Positions 1 through 7,169 of a stretch of 44,688 nucleotides of DNA are shown here, in pieces (the stretch's first letter is position 1; the number at the start of each line of letters is the position of its first letter). Source of the stretch: AA29 sp041481445 (GTDB lineage: Bacteria; Acidobacteriota; Vicinamibacteria; Fen-336). The stretch covers positions 1 through 44,688 of the forward strand of contig JBGPBV010000043.1 of assembly GCA_041481445.1 (NCBI GenBank), read 5' to 3'. Under the pieces are notes generated by a model. The model had not been told where the DNA came from. It was given only the letters and a program-made list of their open reading frames with translations, and searched no databases. A program made the translations under genes and the position numbers.

Positions 1-1
1 C

Positions 2-715
2 TGTCCGGCCACCGACCAGGTCGGCACCGCGCGTCCCCAGGGGCCGCAGTGCGACATCGGCGCTCTCGAGTTCGTGGACCTCATCTTCCAGGACGGCTTC
101 CAGACGGGCGACTTCTCGCGCTGGACGGCGAACGCGACCTCCGGCGGCGACCTCACCGTGAACGGCTCCTCCGGGCTGAACTCGACGACGCTCGGCCTGC
201 AAGCCGTCGTCAACGACGTCAACCCGATCTACGTCGAGGACGACACGCCGACGAACGAGAACCGCTATCGGGCGCGCTTCTACTTCGATCCGCGCAACTT
301 CGACCCCGGGGAGGCGCAGGCCCACCTCAGGACCCGCATCCTCATCGCCTTCGAGGAGAACCCCACGCGCCGGCTGGCCACGATCGTGCTCCGGCGGCAG
401 GCGGGGGTGTACGCGATCATGGGGCGCTGCCGGCTCGACGACGACACCCTGGCCGACACCCCCTTCTTCACGATCACGGACGCTCCCCACGCCATCGAGC
501 TGGACTGGCGCCAGTCCACGACGCCCAGCGCGAACGACGGCCGGTTCGAGCTCTTCATCGACGGGCTCTCGAAGTCCGTCCTGAGCACGCTCGACAACAA
601 CCTGAGCACGGTGGACTTCGCGCGCATGGGGGGCCTCAGCCTCAAGTCGGGGTCGGGCGGCACGATGGTGTTCGACGAGTTCGTGTCGCGGAGGAAGACC
701 CTCATCGGACCCTGA
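2..715 (+). CDS. Partial secreted repeat protein, choice-of-anchor-Q-like C-terminal part (5' truncated)
   Basis: An open frame runs in from the window edge and stops at 713-715, giving about 237 residues of a longer protein. The first residues, CPATDQVGTARPQGPQCDIG followed by ALEF, match the signature that ends parallel beta-helix (choice-of-anchor Q) domains of predicted surface or secreted bacterial proteins. The remaining 200 or so residues begin FQDGFQTGDFSRW and look like an all-beta, concanavalin-like carbohydrate-binding or adhesive module, rich in Asn, Asp and Thr. No catalytic motif is visible. The start and any signal peptide lie outside the window. It converges on the polysaccharide operon, with a small hairpin between them. 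Family assignment rests on the N-terminal motif only; function is unknown. Confidence 0.75.
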   Translation, partial: CPATDQVGTARPQGPQCDIGALEFVDLIFQDGFQTGDFSRWTANATSGGDLTVNGSSGLNSTTLGLQAVVNDVNPIYVEDDTPTNENRYRARFYFDPRNFDPGEAQAHLRTRILIAFEENPTRRLATIVLRRQAGVYAIMGRCRLDDDTLADTPFFTITDAPHAIELDWRQSTTPSANDGRFELFIDGLSKSVLSTLDNNLSTVDFARMGGLSLKSGSGGTMVFDEFVSRRKTLIGP

Positions 716-720
716 CCCCT

Positions 721-733
721 CGCGGGCGCCGCG
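721..733. terminator. Small GC hairpin between convergent genes
   Basis: CGCGG (721-725) pairs with CCGCG (729-733) around a three-base loop. It sits exactly between two converging stop codons (715 and 737). There is no T-tract, so it could only be a weak bidirectional terminator; chance is possible at this GC content. Confidence 0.25.
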
Positions 734-736
734 GGC

Positions 737-1612
737 TCAGCCGGGAAACACGAACGGCCGCGGGGCATAGCCGAGGTCGCGGGCGGCCTCGGCGTGATCG
801 AAGCAGAGGTCCTCGCCGGCGCGGTCGGCCATGGCCGCTCTCAGGTGGCGGAGGCCGGGAAGCAGGCGCAGGGCGCGCAGGCCGGCGCGCGCCAGGGGGA
901 GCGGGACGTCGACGATCCGCGGGGGCCGGCCCAGGCCTTCGAAGATCGCCGTGACCATCTCGCGGTAGCTGAGCGTGCTCCCGCCGCCGAGGTCGTAGGC
1001 GCGTCCGTCCGCGGTGGCACGCTCGAGCGCGGAGAGGCAGGCCAGGGCGAGGTCGTCGGCGTGCACCGGCTGCCGCCGCCCTCGGCCGCCGCCCACCACC
1101 GGGAAGAAGCGGAATCGGCGGGCGAAGGCCGCGATGGTCGAGACGTTGCGGTCGAAGCCTCCGCCGTAGATCAGCGTGGGCCGGAGGATGGTCCAGGCCG
1201 CCCCCGCCGCCGAGCAGGCGCGCTCCAGGGCGGATTCCGCCTCCGCCAGCCGCAGGGCCAGCGCCCGCTCGTCCGCGTCCGGGGACGAGAGCTTCGTGAA
1301 CCGGCTGGTCGATCCGAAGGCCACGACCCGCCGGACGCCCGCGGGAACGAGGTCCGAGATCACCCGCGGCGCCAGCCAGAGGGGCGCGGCGTGGACGAGG
1401 GCCGGACGGCGGACCCCGTCCGCGATGGCCAGGCCCTCCGCGATGTCCGCCACCTGCCAGCGCACGCCGGCCGGAAGCCAGGGTGGAGCCGGATGCCGGC
1501 CCAGGGCGACCACGTCGTAGCCGGCGGCGCGGAGCCGCGGCAGGAGGTACCTCCCGACGATCCCGGTCGCTCCGGCGACGACGATCGGCCCGCGCGCCTC
1601 AGGCGTGTCCAC
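737..1612 (-). CDS. Atypical NAD(P)-binding SDR (epimerase/dehydratase-like) of the polysaccharide operon
   Basis: The 291-residue protein opens with a Rossmann nucleotide-binding loop, GATGIVGRYL, near residue 14 and has the extended-SDR segments ILRPTLIYGGG and the later HADDLALA. The usual YxxxK catalytic pair is not visible: the region where it should fall reads ADERALALRLAEAESALE, with no Tyr. That places it with atypical SDRs rather than with active sugar epimerases. It is the last gene of the rfbBAC-GT-GT operon, with a GTG start overlapping the preceding glycosyltransferase by 14 bases. By position it might stand in for the missing dTDP-4-keto-6-deoxysugar reductase (RfbD), or modify another sugar; neither can be shown from sequence. 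Confidence 0.75.
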   Translation of the reverse strand: MDTPEARGPIVVAGATGIVGRYLLPRLRAAGYDVVALGRHPAPPWLPAGVRWQVADIAEGLAIADGVRRPALVHAAPLWLAPRVISDLVPAGVRRVVAFGSTSRFTKLSSPDADERALALRLAEAESALERACSAAGAAWTILRPTLIYGGGFDRNVSTIAAFARRFRFFPVVGGGRGRRQPVHADDLALACLSALERATADGRAYDLGGGSTLSYREMVTAIFEGLGRPPRIVDVPLPLARAGLRALRLLPGLRHLRAAMADRAGEDLCFDHAEAARDLGYAPRPFVFPG

Positions 1613-2492
1613 GGCGGATGGCCGCCCGGGCGGCCAGCGCGGCGAAGCGCGCCCACACTCCGGCGACCACCATCCACATCAGGGGCGCCGGGTACTGGTG
1701 CCGGAAGAACTTGCGGTAGAAGTGGATCATCCCCCGATGCATGTGCCAGAGGACGCGCACCGGCCGGTCACGGCTGCAGTAGCCCTTGTGGTGGACCACC
1801 GCCACCTGCGGCACGAAGAGGATCTGGTGGCCGCGGGCCCGGAATCGCATGCACCAGTCGAGGTCCTCGCAATGGAGGAAGTAGGCCTCGTCCATCGGCC
1901 CCACGCCTTCGAGGGCGCGGCGCCCCACGAGCATGAACGCCCCCGAGATCGCCTCCACGGGGACGGGCTCGGTCGGCCGCGGCTGGTGCACGAGGACGAA
2001 GTCGTCGAGCAGCCGACGGTAGTTCGGGAACATCCGGGCCAGGCCCGTCGCGCGCACGAACGCCCTCCAGGGCGTGGGGACGGCCCGCCGGCAGCCGGCC
2101 TGCTCCGTCCCGTCCGGGTTGAGGATGAGGCAGCCCGCCATGCCGGCCTCGGGATGCGCGGCCAGCGCCTGCCTCATCCGGCAAATGGTGTCCTCCTCGA
2201 TCAGGCAGTCCGGGTTCAGGAACAGGAGATGATCGCCGCGGGCCTCGGCGGCGGCGCCGTTGTTGGCCCGCGCGAACCCCAGGTTGGACGCGTTCTCGAG
2301 GATGCGCAGCCGGGGATCGCCGCCCAGGGCCTCCCGCAGGCGCGCGATGCTGTCGTCCTCGGAATGGTTGTCCACCACCAGCAGCTCCACGGGCGCGGTG
2401 GAGCCGAGCGCGGCGCGCGCCGAGCGGAGCAGGAGCTCGCCGGCGTTGAAGTTGACCGTGATGACGCTGGTCAGGCCTTCGACGACGCTCAC
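1599..2492 (-). CDS. Family 2 glycosyltransferase, rhamnosyltransferase (WbbL)-like
   Basis: This 297-residue GT-A enzyme should move a sugar from a nucleotide donor to a lipid-linked acceptor at the inner face of the cytoplasmic membrane. Visible are the N-terminal SVITVNFNAGELL strand, VDNHSEDDS, the LGFARANNGA segment, a DxD-like FLNPDC, and the late YFLHCEDLDWCMR block typical of WbbL-type rhamnosyltransferases. Hydrophobic C-terminal residues may hold it at the membrane. GTG at 2492-2490 is chosen because it overlaps the upstream stop as GTGA and begins just before the conserved fold. The frame continues upstream, but those residues are low-complexity translation of the neighbouring gene. 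With rfbBAC in the same operon, dTDP-rhamnose or a related 6-deoxyhexose is the likely donor. Confidence 0.88.
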   Translation of the reverse strand: MSVVEGLTSVITVNFNAGELLLRSARAALGSTAPVELLVVDNHSEDDSIARLREALGGDPRLRILENASNLGFARANNGAAAEARGDHLLFLNPDCLIEEDTICRMRQALAAHPEAGMAGCLILNPDGTEQAGCRRAVPTPWRAFVRATGLARMFPNYRRLLDDFVLVHQPRPTEPVPVEAISGAFMLVGRRALEGVGPMDEAYFLHCEDLDWCMRFRARGHQILFVPQVAVVHHKGYCSRDRPVRVLWHMHRGMIHFYRKFFRHQYPAPLMWMVVAGVWARFAALAARAAIRRGHA

Positions 2493-3475
2493 CGCGCGCC
2501 GTCCCGCAGCCGCTCGCGATAGGGGGCGAGGAGGCCGCGGCGGAGGACGTGGCGGAGGGCCCCCGCGCTCACCGTGCGGCGGGCCTGCACCCGGCGGCGC
2601 TCCCGCAGCACGCGGGGCAGCCCCCGCATCGCGTCCCACTTCGCGCGCGCGATCGTGCCTCCCTGCCCACGGGCCGCGAAGTAGCCGAGCGACACCAGGT
2701 TCAGCAGGAGGTGCTGCGGCAGGTAGAGCAGCAGCAGCCCCAGCGGCATGTCCTTGAAGAAGGTCCAGACCAGGTTCCGGTGGCCGTGGTAGAGCGTGAA
2801 CGCGCTGCGGGCGCCGGCGGAGCCGGAGCCGACGTGATGGACCACCGCCTCCGGCACATAGAGGCACCGATGGCCGGAGAGGCGGAGGCGGAAGGCGAGG
2901 TCCACGTCCTCGAAGTAGCAGAAGTAGCTCTCGTCGAACCCCCCGTGCCGCCGGAAGGCCTCGACGGGCAGCAGCGCGGCCGCCGCGCAGGGGGCGAACA
3001 CCTCCTCCGGCGACAGGCCGCGGCCGTCCGCGGTACGGCCATGGTCACGGCGCGCGGCCAGGCCGCTCGCGTAGTAGACGTCGCCCGTCCCGTCGAGCCG
3101 CGTGGGGTCGCCCGCCCGCACGAGCCGGCTCGCGAAGAGCGAGAACTCGGGATGGGCGGCCGCCGCGCGCAGCAGCGCGTCGAGCCAGCCCGCCTCCGGG
3201 AAGGCGTCCGGGTTGAGGAGCGCGACCCAGGCCGTCTCCAGAAGGGCGATGGCGCGGTTGTTGGCGGCGGCGAAGCCGAGGTTCCGGCCGAGGCGGAGGA
3301 CGTCCACCCGCGGGTAGCGCTCCTCGAGGCCCTCGGCGGACCCGTCCTCGCTGCCGTTGTCGGCGACGACGACCTTCTCCGGCGGTCGCGTCTGGCCGGC
3401 GAGGCCGTCCAGGCACTTCCGGAGCATGTCGCCCGAGTTCCAGTTGACCACGACGACGCCGACGGTGGCGCTCAG
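2489..3475 (-). CDS. Family 2 glycosyltransferase, probable CTG start
   Basis: A 328-residue GT2 enzyme with VGVVVVNWNSGDML at the N-terminus, VVADNGSEDGS, NLGFAAANN, LLNPDAF as the metal-binding element and ESYFCYFEDVDLAFRLR as the acceptor/catalytic block. It is a paralogue-like companion of the next gene and probably adds another sugar of the same repeat unit. No ATG, GTG or TTG precedes the conserved first strand in frame without a long overlap. The best candidate is CTG at 3475-3473, which overlaps the rfbC stop as CTGA. The next alternative, GTG at 3451, would cut into the first beta strand. The gene is certain; the start is tentative. Confidence 0.85.
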   Translation of the reverse strand: MSATVGVVVVNWNSGDMLRKCLDGLAGQTRPPEKVVVADNGSEDGSAEGLEERYPRVDVLRLGRNLGFAAANNRAIALLETAWVALLNPDAFPEAGWLDALLRAAAAHPEFSLFASRLVRAGDPTRLDGTGDVYYASGLAARRDHGRTADGRGLSPEEVFAPCAAAALLPVEAFRRHGGFDESYFCYFEDVDLAFRLRLSGHRCLYVPEAVVHHVGSGSAGARSAFTLYHGHRNLVWTFFKDMPLGLLLLYLPQHLLLNLVSLGYFAARGQGGTIARAKWDAMRGLPRVLRERRRVQARRTVSAGALRHVLRRGLLAPYRERLRDGAR

Positions 3476-4038
3476 TCGGGCGTCGTGTAGCGCGGAAGCT
3501 CCAGCGCCCGCTCCAGGTCGCCCAGGCTCCGCCCGGACGCGTCTTTCCGCGACACGACCGCACCCGTGATCGGCCACGGGATCGCCAGCCGCAGGTCGTT
3601 CCAGATCAGGCACCGCTCCGTCCCGGGCACGTAGACGTCCGTGCACTTGTAGCCCACGGTCGCCGACTCGCTGGTGGCGCAGAAGCCGTGCGCGAAGCCG
3701 GGAGGGATCCACAGCTGGCGGCGGTCGGCCCCGGAGAGCGTGACCGCCACCCAGCGCCCGAAGGACGGCGAGCCGACGCGGATGTCGACGGCGACGTCGT
3801 AGACCTCACCCTGGAGAGCGACGATCAGCTTACCCTGGGGCCGCGGATGCTGGAAATGCAGGCCCCGCACCACGCCCCGGCGCGATACCGAGACGTTGTC
3901 CTGCACGAACTCCGCGGGCAGGCCCAGCTCCGCGTAGCGCGCCCGGTGCCAGGACTCGAAGAACTCGCCGCGGTCGTCGCGGTGCACGTCGGGAGCGAGG
4001 ACGAGCACTCCCGGCAGCGCGGTCTCCTCCACTTTCAA
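3472..4038 (-). CDS. rfbC: dTDP-4-dehydrorhamnose 3,5-epimerase
   Basis: A cupin-fold epimerase that inverts C3 and C5 of dTDP-4-keto-6-deoxyglucose in dTDP-L-rhamnose synthesis. The 188-residue length is normal. It carries RDDRGEFFESWH, QDNVSVSRRGVVRGLHFQ with the catalytic His, PQGKLI, the DVAVDIRVGSPSFG strand, PPGFAHGF and YKCTDVY with the catalytic Tyr. The start is TTG at 4038-4036, giving M(TTG)-KVEETALPG, which aligns with the usual family N-terminus. It overlaps the rfbA stop as TTGA, so translation is probably coupled. The C-terminus overlaps the following glycosyltransferase. Confidence 0.95.
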   Translation of the reverse strand: MKVEETALPGVLVLAPDVHRDDRGEFFESWHRARYAELGLPAEFVQDNVSVSRRGVVRGLHFQHPRPQGKLIVALQGEVYDVAVDIRVGSPSFGRWVAVTLSGADRRQLWIPPGFAHGFCATSESATVGYKCTDVYVPGTERCLIWNDLRLAIPWPITGAVVSRKDASGRSLGDLERALELPRYTTPD

Positions 4039-4937
4039 CGGCGGTCCTCCGCCGGTCCCTCGTCGCCGCGCCGGACCAGCTCCAGGAGGTACGACCCGTA
4101 GCCGCTCTTGGCCAGGGGGGCGGCCAGCGCCTCGAGCTCGGCGGTGGAGATGTAGCCCATGCGCCAGGCGATCTCCTCCGGGCAGGCGATCTTCAGCCCC
4201 TGGCGGGCCTCGACGACGTGGATGAAGTCGTTGGCCTGGAGGAGGGACTCGTGGGTCCCCGTGTCGAGCCAGGCGAATCCGCGACCCAGGCGGACCACCT
4301 GGAGCTGGCCCTTCCGGAGGTAGGCGCGGTTGACGTCGGTGATCTCCAGCTCCCCGCGCGCGGACGGGCGCAGCCCCTTCGCGATGTCGACAACCTGGTT
4401 GTCATAGAAGTAGAGGCCGGTGACCGCGTAGTTCGAGCGGGGCTTTTCCGGCTTCTCCTCGATGTCGGCCGCCCGCCCGGACTCGTCGAAGCTCACCACC
4501 CCGTAGCGCTCGGGGTCCTGCACCCAGTAGCCGAAGACGGTCGCGCCCTCCTCGCGGGCGGAGACCCCGGCCAGCGTCTCCCCGAAGCCGTGGCCGTGGA
4601 AGACGTTGTCCCCGAGGATGAGGCAGCAGGGATCGGGCCCGATGAACTGCTCGCCGATCAGGAAGGCCTGGGCCAGCCCTCCCGGGTGCGGCTGGGCGGC
4701 GTAGCGCAGGTCGAGCCCCCACTGCCGCCCGTCCCCCAGCAGGTCCTGGAACTGCGGGAGGTCCCGCGGCGTGGTGATGATCAGGATCTCCCGGATGCCC
4801 GCCAGCATGACCGTGGAGAGCGGGTAGTAGATCATCGGCTTGTCGTACAGGGGCAGGAGCTGCTTGCTGATGACTCGCGTGATCGGGTACAGGCGCGTGC
4901 CCGAGCCGCCGGCCAGGACCAGGCCTTTCCGCTTCAT
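4035..4937 (-). CDS. rfbA: Glucose-1-phosphate thymidylyltransferase
   Basis: Makes dTDP-glucose from glucose-1-phosphate and dTTP, the entry step to dTDP-deoxysugars. The 300-residue protein starts MKRKGLVLAGGSGTRLYPIT, the nucleotidyltransferase signature GGxGTRLxP, and continues with SKQLLPLYDKPMIYYPLS, LGDNVFHGHG and EKPEKPRSNYAVTGLYFYD, all diagnostic for RmlA. The short form lacks the C-terminal extension of bifunctional homologues. ATG at 4937 overlaps the rfbB stop as ATGA; the frame stays open far upstream but that part is antisense-like translation inside rfbB. Feedback control by dTDP-rhamnose is known for the family. Confidence 0.96.
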   Translation of the reverse strand: MKRKGLVLAGGSGTRLYPITRVISKQLLPLYDKPMIYYPLSTVMLAGIREILIITTPRDLPQFQDLLGDGRQWGLDLRYAAQPHPGGLAQAFLIGEQFIGPDPCCLILGDNVFHGHGFGETLAGVSAREEGATVFGYWVQDPERYGVVSFDESGRAADIEEKPEKPRSNYAVTGLYFYDNQVVDIAKGLRPSARGELEITDVNRAYLRKGQLQVVRLGRGFAWLDTGTHESLLQANDFIHVVEARQGLKIACPEEIAWRMGYISTAELEALAAPLAKSGYGSYLLELVRRGDEGPAEDRR

Positions 4938-5998
4938 CCGGAGGCCGTCCCGAGCCCGATGCGCTCGCCCCGATAGCGCCCGTCGAGGACCCGCTCCCAC
5001 CAGGTGCGGTTCTCGAGGTACCACTGGACGGTTTTGCGCAGGCCGCTGGCGAAGGTCTCCTGCGGCTGCCAGCCCAGGGTCCGCCGGATCCGGGAGGCGT
5101 CGATCGCGTAGCGCAGGTCGTGCCCGGGCCGGTCGGTCACGAAGCGGATGAGCGTCGCCCGCGGGCCCACGCGCGCGTCCGGAGAGAGCTCGTCGAGCAG
5201 CGCGCACAGCGCGGTGACGACCTCGAGGTTCGTCTTCTCGCTGCTTCCACCCACGTTGTAGGTCTCGCCGGGGACGCCCGTCTTGAGGACGGTCTCCAGG
5301 GCGCGCGCATGGTCGTCCACGTAGAGCCAGTCGCGCACGTTCTCGCCGCGCCCGTACACGGGGAGGTCGTCGCCCCTGAGCGCGCGGATGAGACAGAGCG
5401 GGATGAGCTTCTCGGGGAACTGGTAGGGCCCGTAGTTGTTCGAGCAGTTGCTGGTCACGACGGGCAGGCCGTAGGTGTGGTGCCAGGCGCGCACGAGGTG
5501 GTCGGACGAGGCCTTGGTGGCCGAGTAGGGCGAGTTGGGCCGGTAAGGGGTGTCCTCGGTGAAGAGGCCCTCGGGTCCGAGGCTGCCGTAGACCTCGTCG
5601 GTCGAGACGTGGTGGAAGCGGAAGCGCGCGCGGGCTTCTCCGCCCAGCCTGGTCCAATGGGCGCGCGCGGCCTCGAGGAGGGTGTACGTCCCCACGACGT
5701 TGGTGGAGACGAAGGCGCGCGGCCCGTCGATGGACCGGTCCACGTGCGATTCCGCGGCCAGGTGGAGGACGGCGTCGGGCCGATGCTCGTCGAACGCCGC
5801 CGCCATGCGCTCGGCGTCGCCGATGTCGGCCTGGAGGAAGCGATGGCGAGGGCTGTCCGCCACCGCGGCCAGGGACTCGAGGTTGCCGGCATACGTGAGC
5901 TTGTCGACGGTGACGACGCTGTCGTCGGGACCCCGGAGCAGGTGCCGGACGACCGCCGAACCTATGAACCCGGCGCCGCCGGTGACCAGTACCTTCAT
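4934..5998 (-). CDS. rfbB: dTDP-glucose 4,6-dehydratase
   Basis: An extended SDR that converts dTDP-glucose to dTDP-4-keto-6-deoxyglucose using bound NAD+. At 354 residues it has the family length. Motifs are TGGAGFIGS (residues 6-14), AAESHVDRSI, VSTDEVYG with the Thr-Asp-Glu triad at 133-135, YSATK with Tyr158 and Lys162, and NCSNNYGPYQFPEKLIPL. It is the first gene of the minus-strand operon rfbB-rfbA-rfbC-GT2-GT2-SDR, whose members overlap by 4 to 14 bases. The promoter should lie in the 154-base gap shared with the divergent wecA-like gene. Confidence 0.96.
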   Translation of the reverse strand: MKVLVTGGAGFIGSAVVRHLLRGPDDSVVTVDKLTYAGNLESLAAVADSPRHRFLQADIGDAERMAAAFDEHRPDAVLHLAAESHVDRSIDGPRAFVSTNVVGTYTLLEAARAHWTRLGGEARARFRFHHVSTDEVYGSLGPEGLFTEDTPYRPNSPYSATKASSDHLVRAWHHTYGLPVVTSNCSNNYGPYQFPEKLIPLCLIRALRGDDLPVYGRGENVRDWLYVDDHARALETVLKTGVPGETYNVGGSSEKTNLEVVTALCALLDELSPDARVGPRATLIRFVTDRPGHDLRYAIDASRIRRTLGWQPQETFASGLRKTVQWYLENRTWWERVLDGRYRGERIGLGTASG

Positions 5999-6152
5999 GG
6001 ATACAGTGTGGGTCCGTGGAGGTGACGCGTCGCGCGAGGTGGGAGCGTCCCGGCCACGGAAGCTACACTGCCGGCGGAGAGGGCGTCAAGTCGAGCCGCG
6101 CTCCGTGCGCCCGCGGGACCCTTCCGGCCCCTCGTCCGGTTAAGCTCCCCGC
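5999..6152. promoter_or_regulatory. Divergent intergenic region, rfbB / wecA-like
   Basis: 154 bases separate two divergent polysaccharide operons, so both promoters should lie here. TACACT at 6064-6069 is the best -10-like hexamer on the plus strand, without a good -35. On the minus strand a TGTATC close to the rfbB ATG is possible but weak. No clear operator or hairpin is seen. Assigned from layout rather than from strong motifs. Confidence 0.4.
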
Positions 6153-7169
6153 GTGACGGTCACGCTCGCGCGGCTGGGCGCGATCTTCGTCGTTTCCCTG
6201 GCCGCCGCGCTCGTCCTCACCCCGGCGGCGGCGCGGCTGGCCGCGTGCTCCGGCCTCCTCGACCGCCCCAACCCGCGGTCGTCCCACACGCGCGTGACGC
6301 CGCGTGGAGGCGGCCTGGCCATCCTGGCCGCCGCCGCCCTCGCCCTCCTGACCGCGGGCGGAGCGGGCCCGCTGCGCCTACCCGACGCCGTCCTCCTCGG
6401 CGGCGTGGGACTGCTCGCGCTGATCGGGCTGGCCGACGACCGCTTCGGCCTCGGTCCGCTGGCCCGCATGGCCGTCCAGCTTGCCGTCTCGATCGCGCTG
6501 GTCGCCGTCACCGGGGGGATCCCGAGGCTCCCCCTTCCGCCGCCGCTGGACCTGCCCCTGGGCCCGATGGCGGCTCCGCTGGCCGTGATCTGGCTGGTCG
6601 CGGTGACGAACTTCTTCAATTTCCTCGACGGCATCGACGGCCTGGCCCCCGCGCAGGCGGCCATCACCGGCCTGGGCGGCGCACTGGCTTTCTGGGATCC
6701 GTTCGCGGCGCGGGTGGACGCCGCGCTGGCGGGGGGCAGCGCGGGGTTCCTCGCCTTCAACTGGGCCCCCGCCCGGATCTTCCTCGGCGATGTCGGCAGC
6801 CTCACGCTGGGGTATACTCTTGCCGCACTTCCTCTTCTTGCCGCACCCGACTCGAGGTCGCGAGTCGTCCTCTGGACCTGCATGAGCCTCTGGCTTTTTC
6901 TCTCCGATGCCACCTGGACGCTGATGCGCCGGGCCGCGCGCGGTGAGCGCTGGTTCGAGGCGCACCGCGAGCACCTCTACCAGCGGCTGGTGGCGGGGGG
7001 GCTCGGGCACGCGCGCGTGGCCGCCGCGATCGCCCTGGGCTCGGCGGTGCTGACCGCCCTTGGACTACTCGCGCTGGGCACGGGCTTGGCCGCCTGGGCC
7101 TGGGCGGCCCTGGCGGTGGCGGTGACGCTCTTCGCGGTCGAGGCCCGGCTGGCGGGGCGGGTCTCGTGA
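6153..7169 (+). CDS. Polyprenol-phosphate sugar-1-phosphate transferase, WecA/WbpL-like
   Basis: A multi-spanning membrane enzyme that should start the glycan by placing a GlcNAc- or QuiNAc-type sugar phosphate on undecaprenyl phosphate. The 338 residues form about ten hydrophobic segments. Conserved cytoplasmic motifs are DRPNPRSSHTRVTPRGGG, GLADDRF, the NFFNFLDGIDGLA catalytic block, FLGDVGSLTLGY and the HREHLYQRL element of the MraY/WecA superfamily. The start is GTG at 6153; no convincing Shine-Dalgarno precedes it. Its stop overlaps the GTG of the downstream WbpM-like gene (GTGA), so the pair is probably co-translated. Whether the substrate is GlcNAc, FucNAc or QuiNAc cannot be read from the sequence. 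Confidence 0.92.
   Translation: MTVTLARLGAIFVVSLAAALVLTPAAARLAACSGLLDRPNPRSSHTRVTPRGGGLAILAAAALALLTAGGAGPLRLPDAVLLGGVGLLALIGLADDRFGLGPLARMAVQLAVSIALVAVTGGIPRLPLPPPLDLPLGPMAAPLAVIWLVAVTNFFNFLDGIDGLAPAQAAITGLGGALAFWDPFAARVDAALAGGSAGFLAFNWAPARIFLGDVGSLTLGYTLAALPLLAAPDSRSRVVLWTCMSLWLFLSDATWTLMRRAARGERWFEAHREHLYQRLVAGGLGHARVAAAIALGSAVLTALGLLALGTGLAAWAWAALAVAVTLFAVEARLAGRVS

Noticed and set aside
737..1612. Calling the SDR RfbD
   Set aside because: It lacks the YxxxK pair and the RfbD N-terminal pattern; only operon position supports it.
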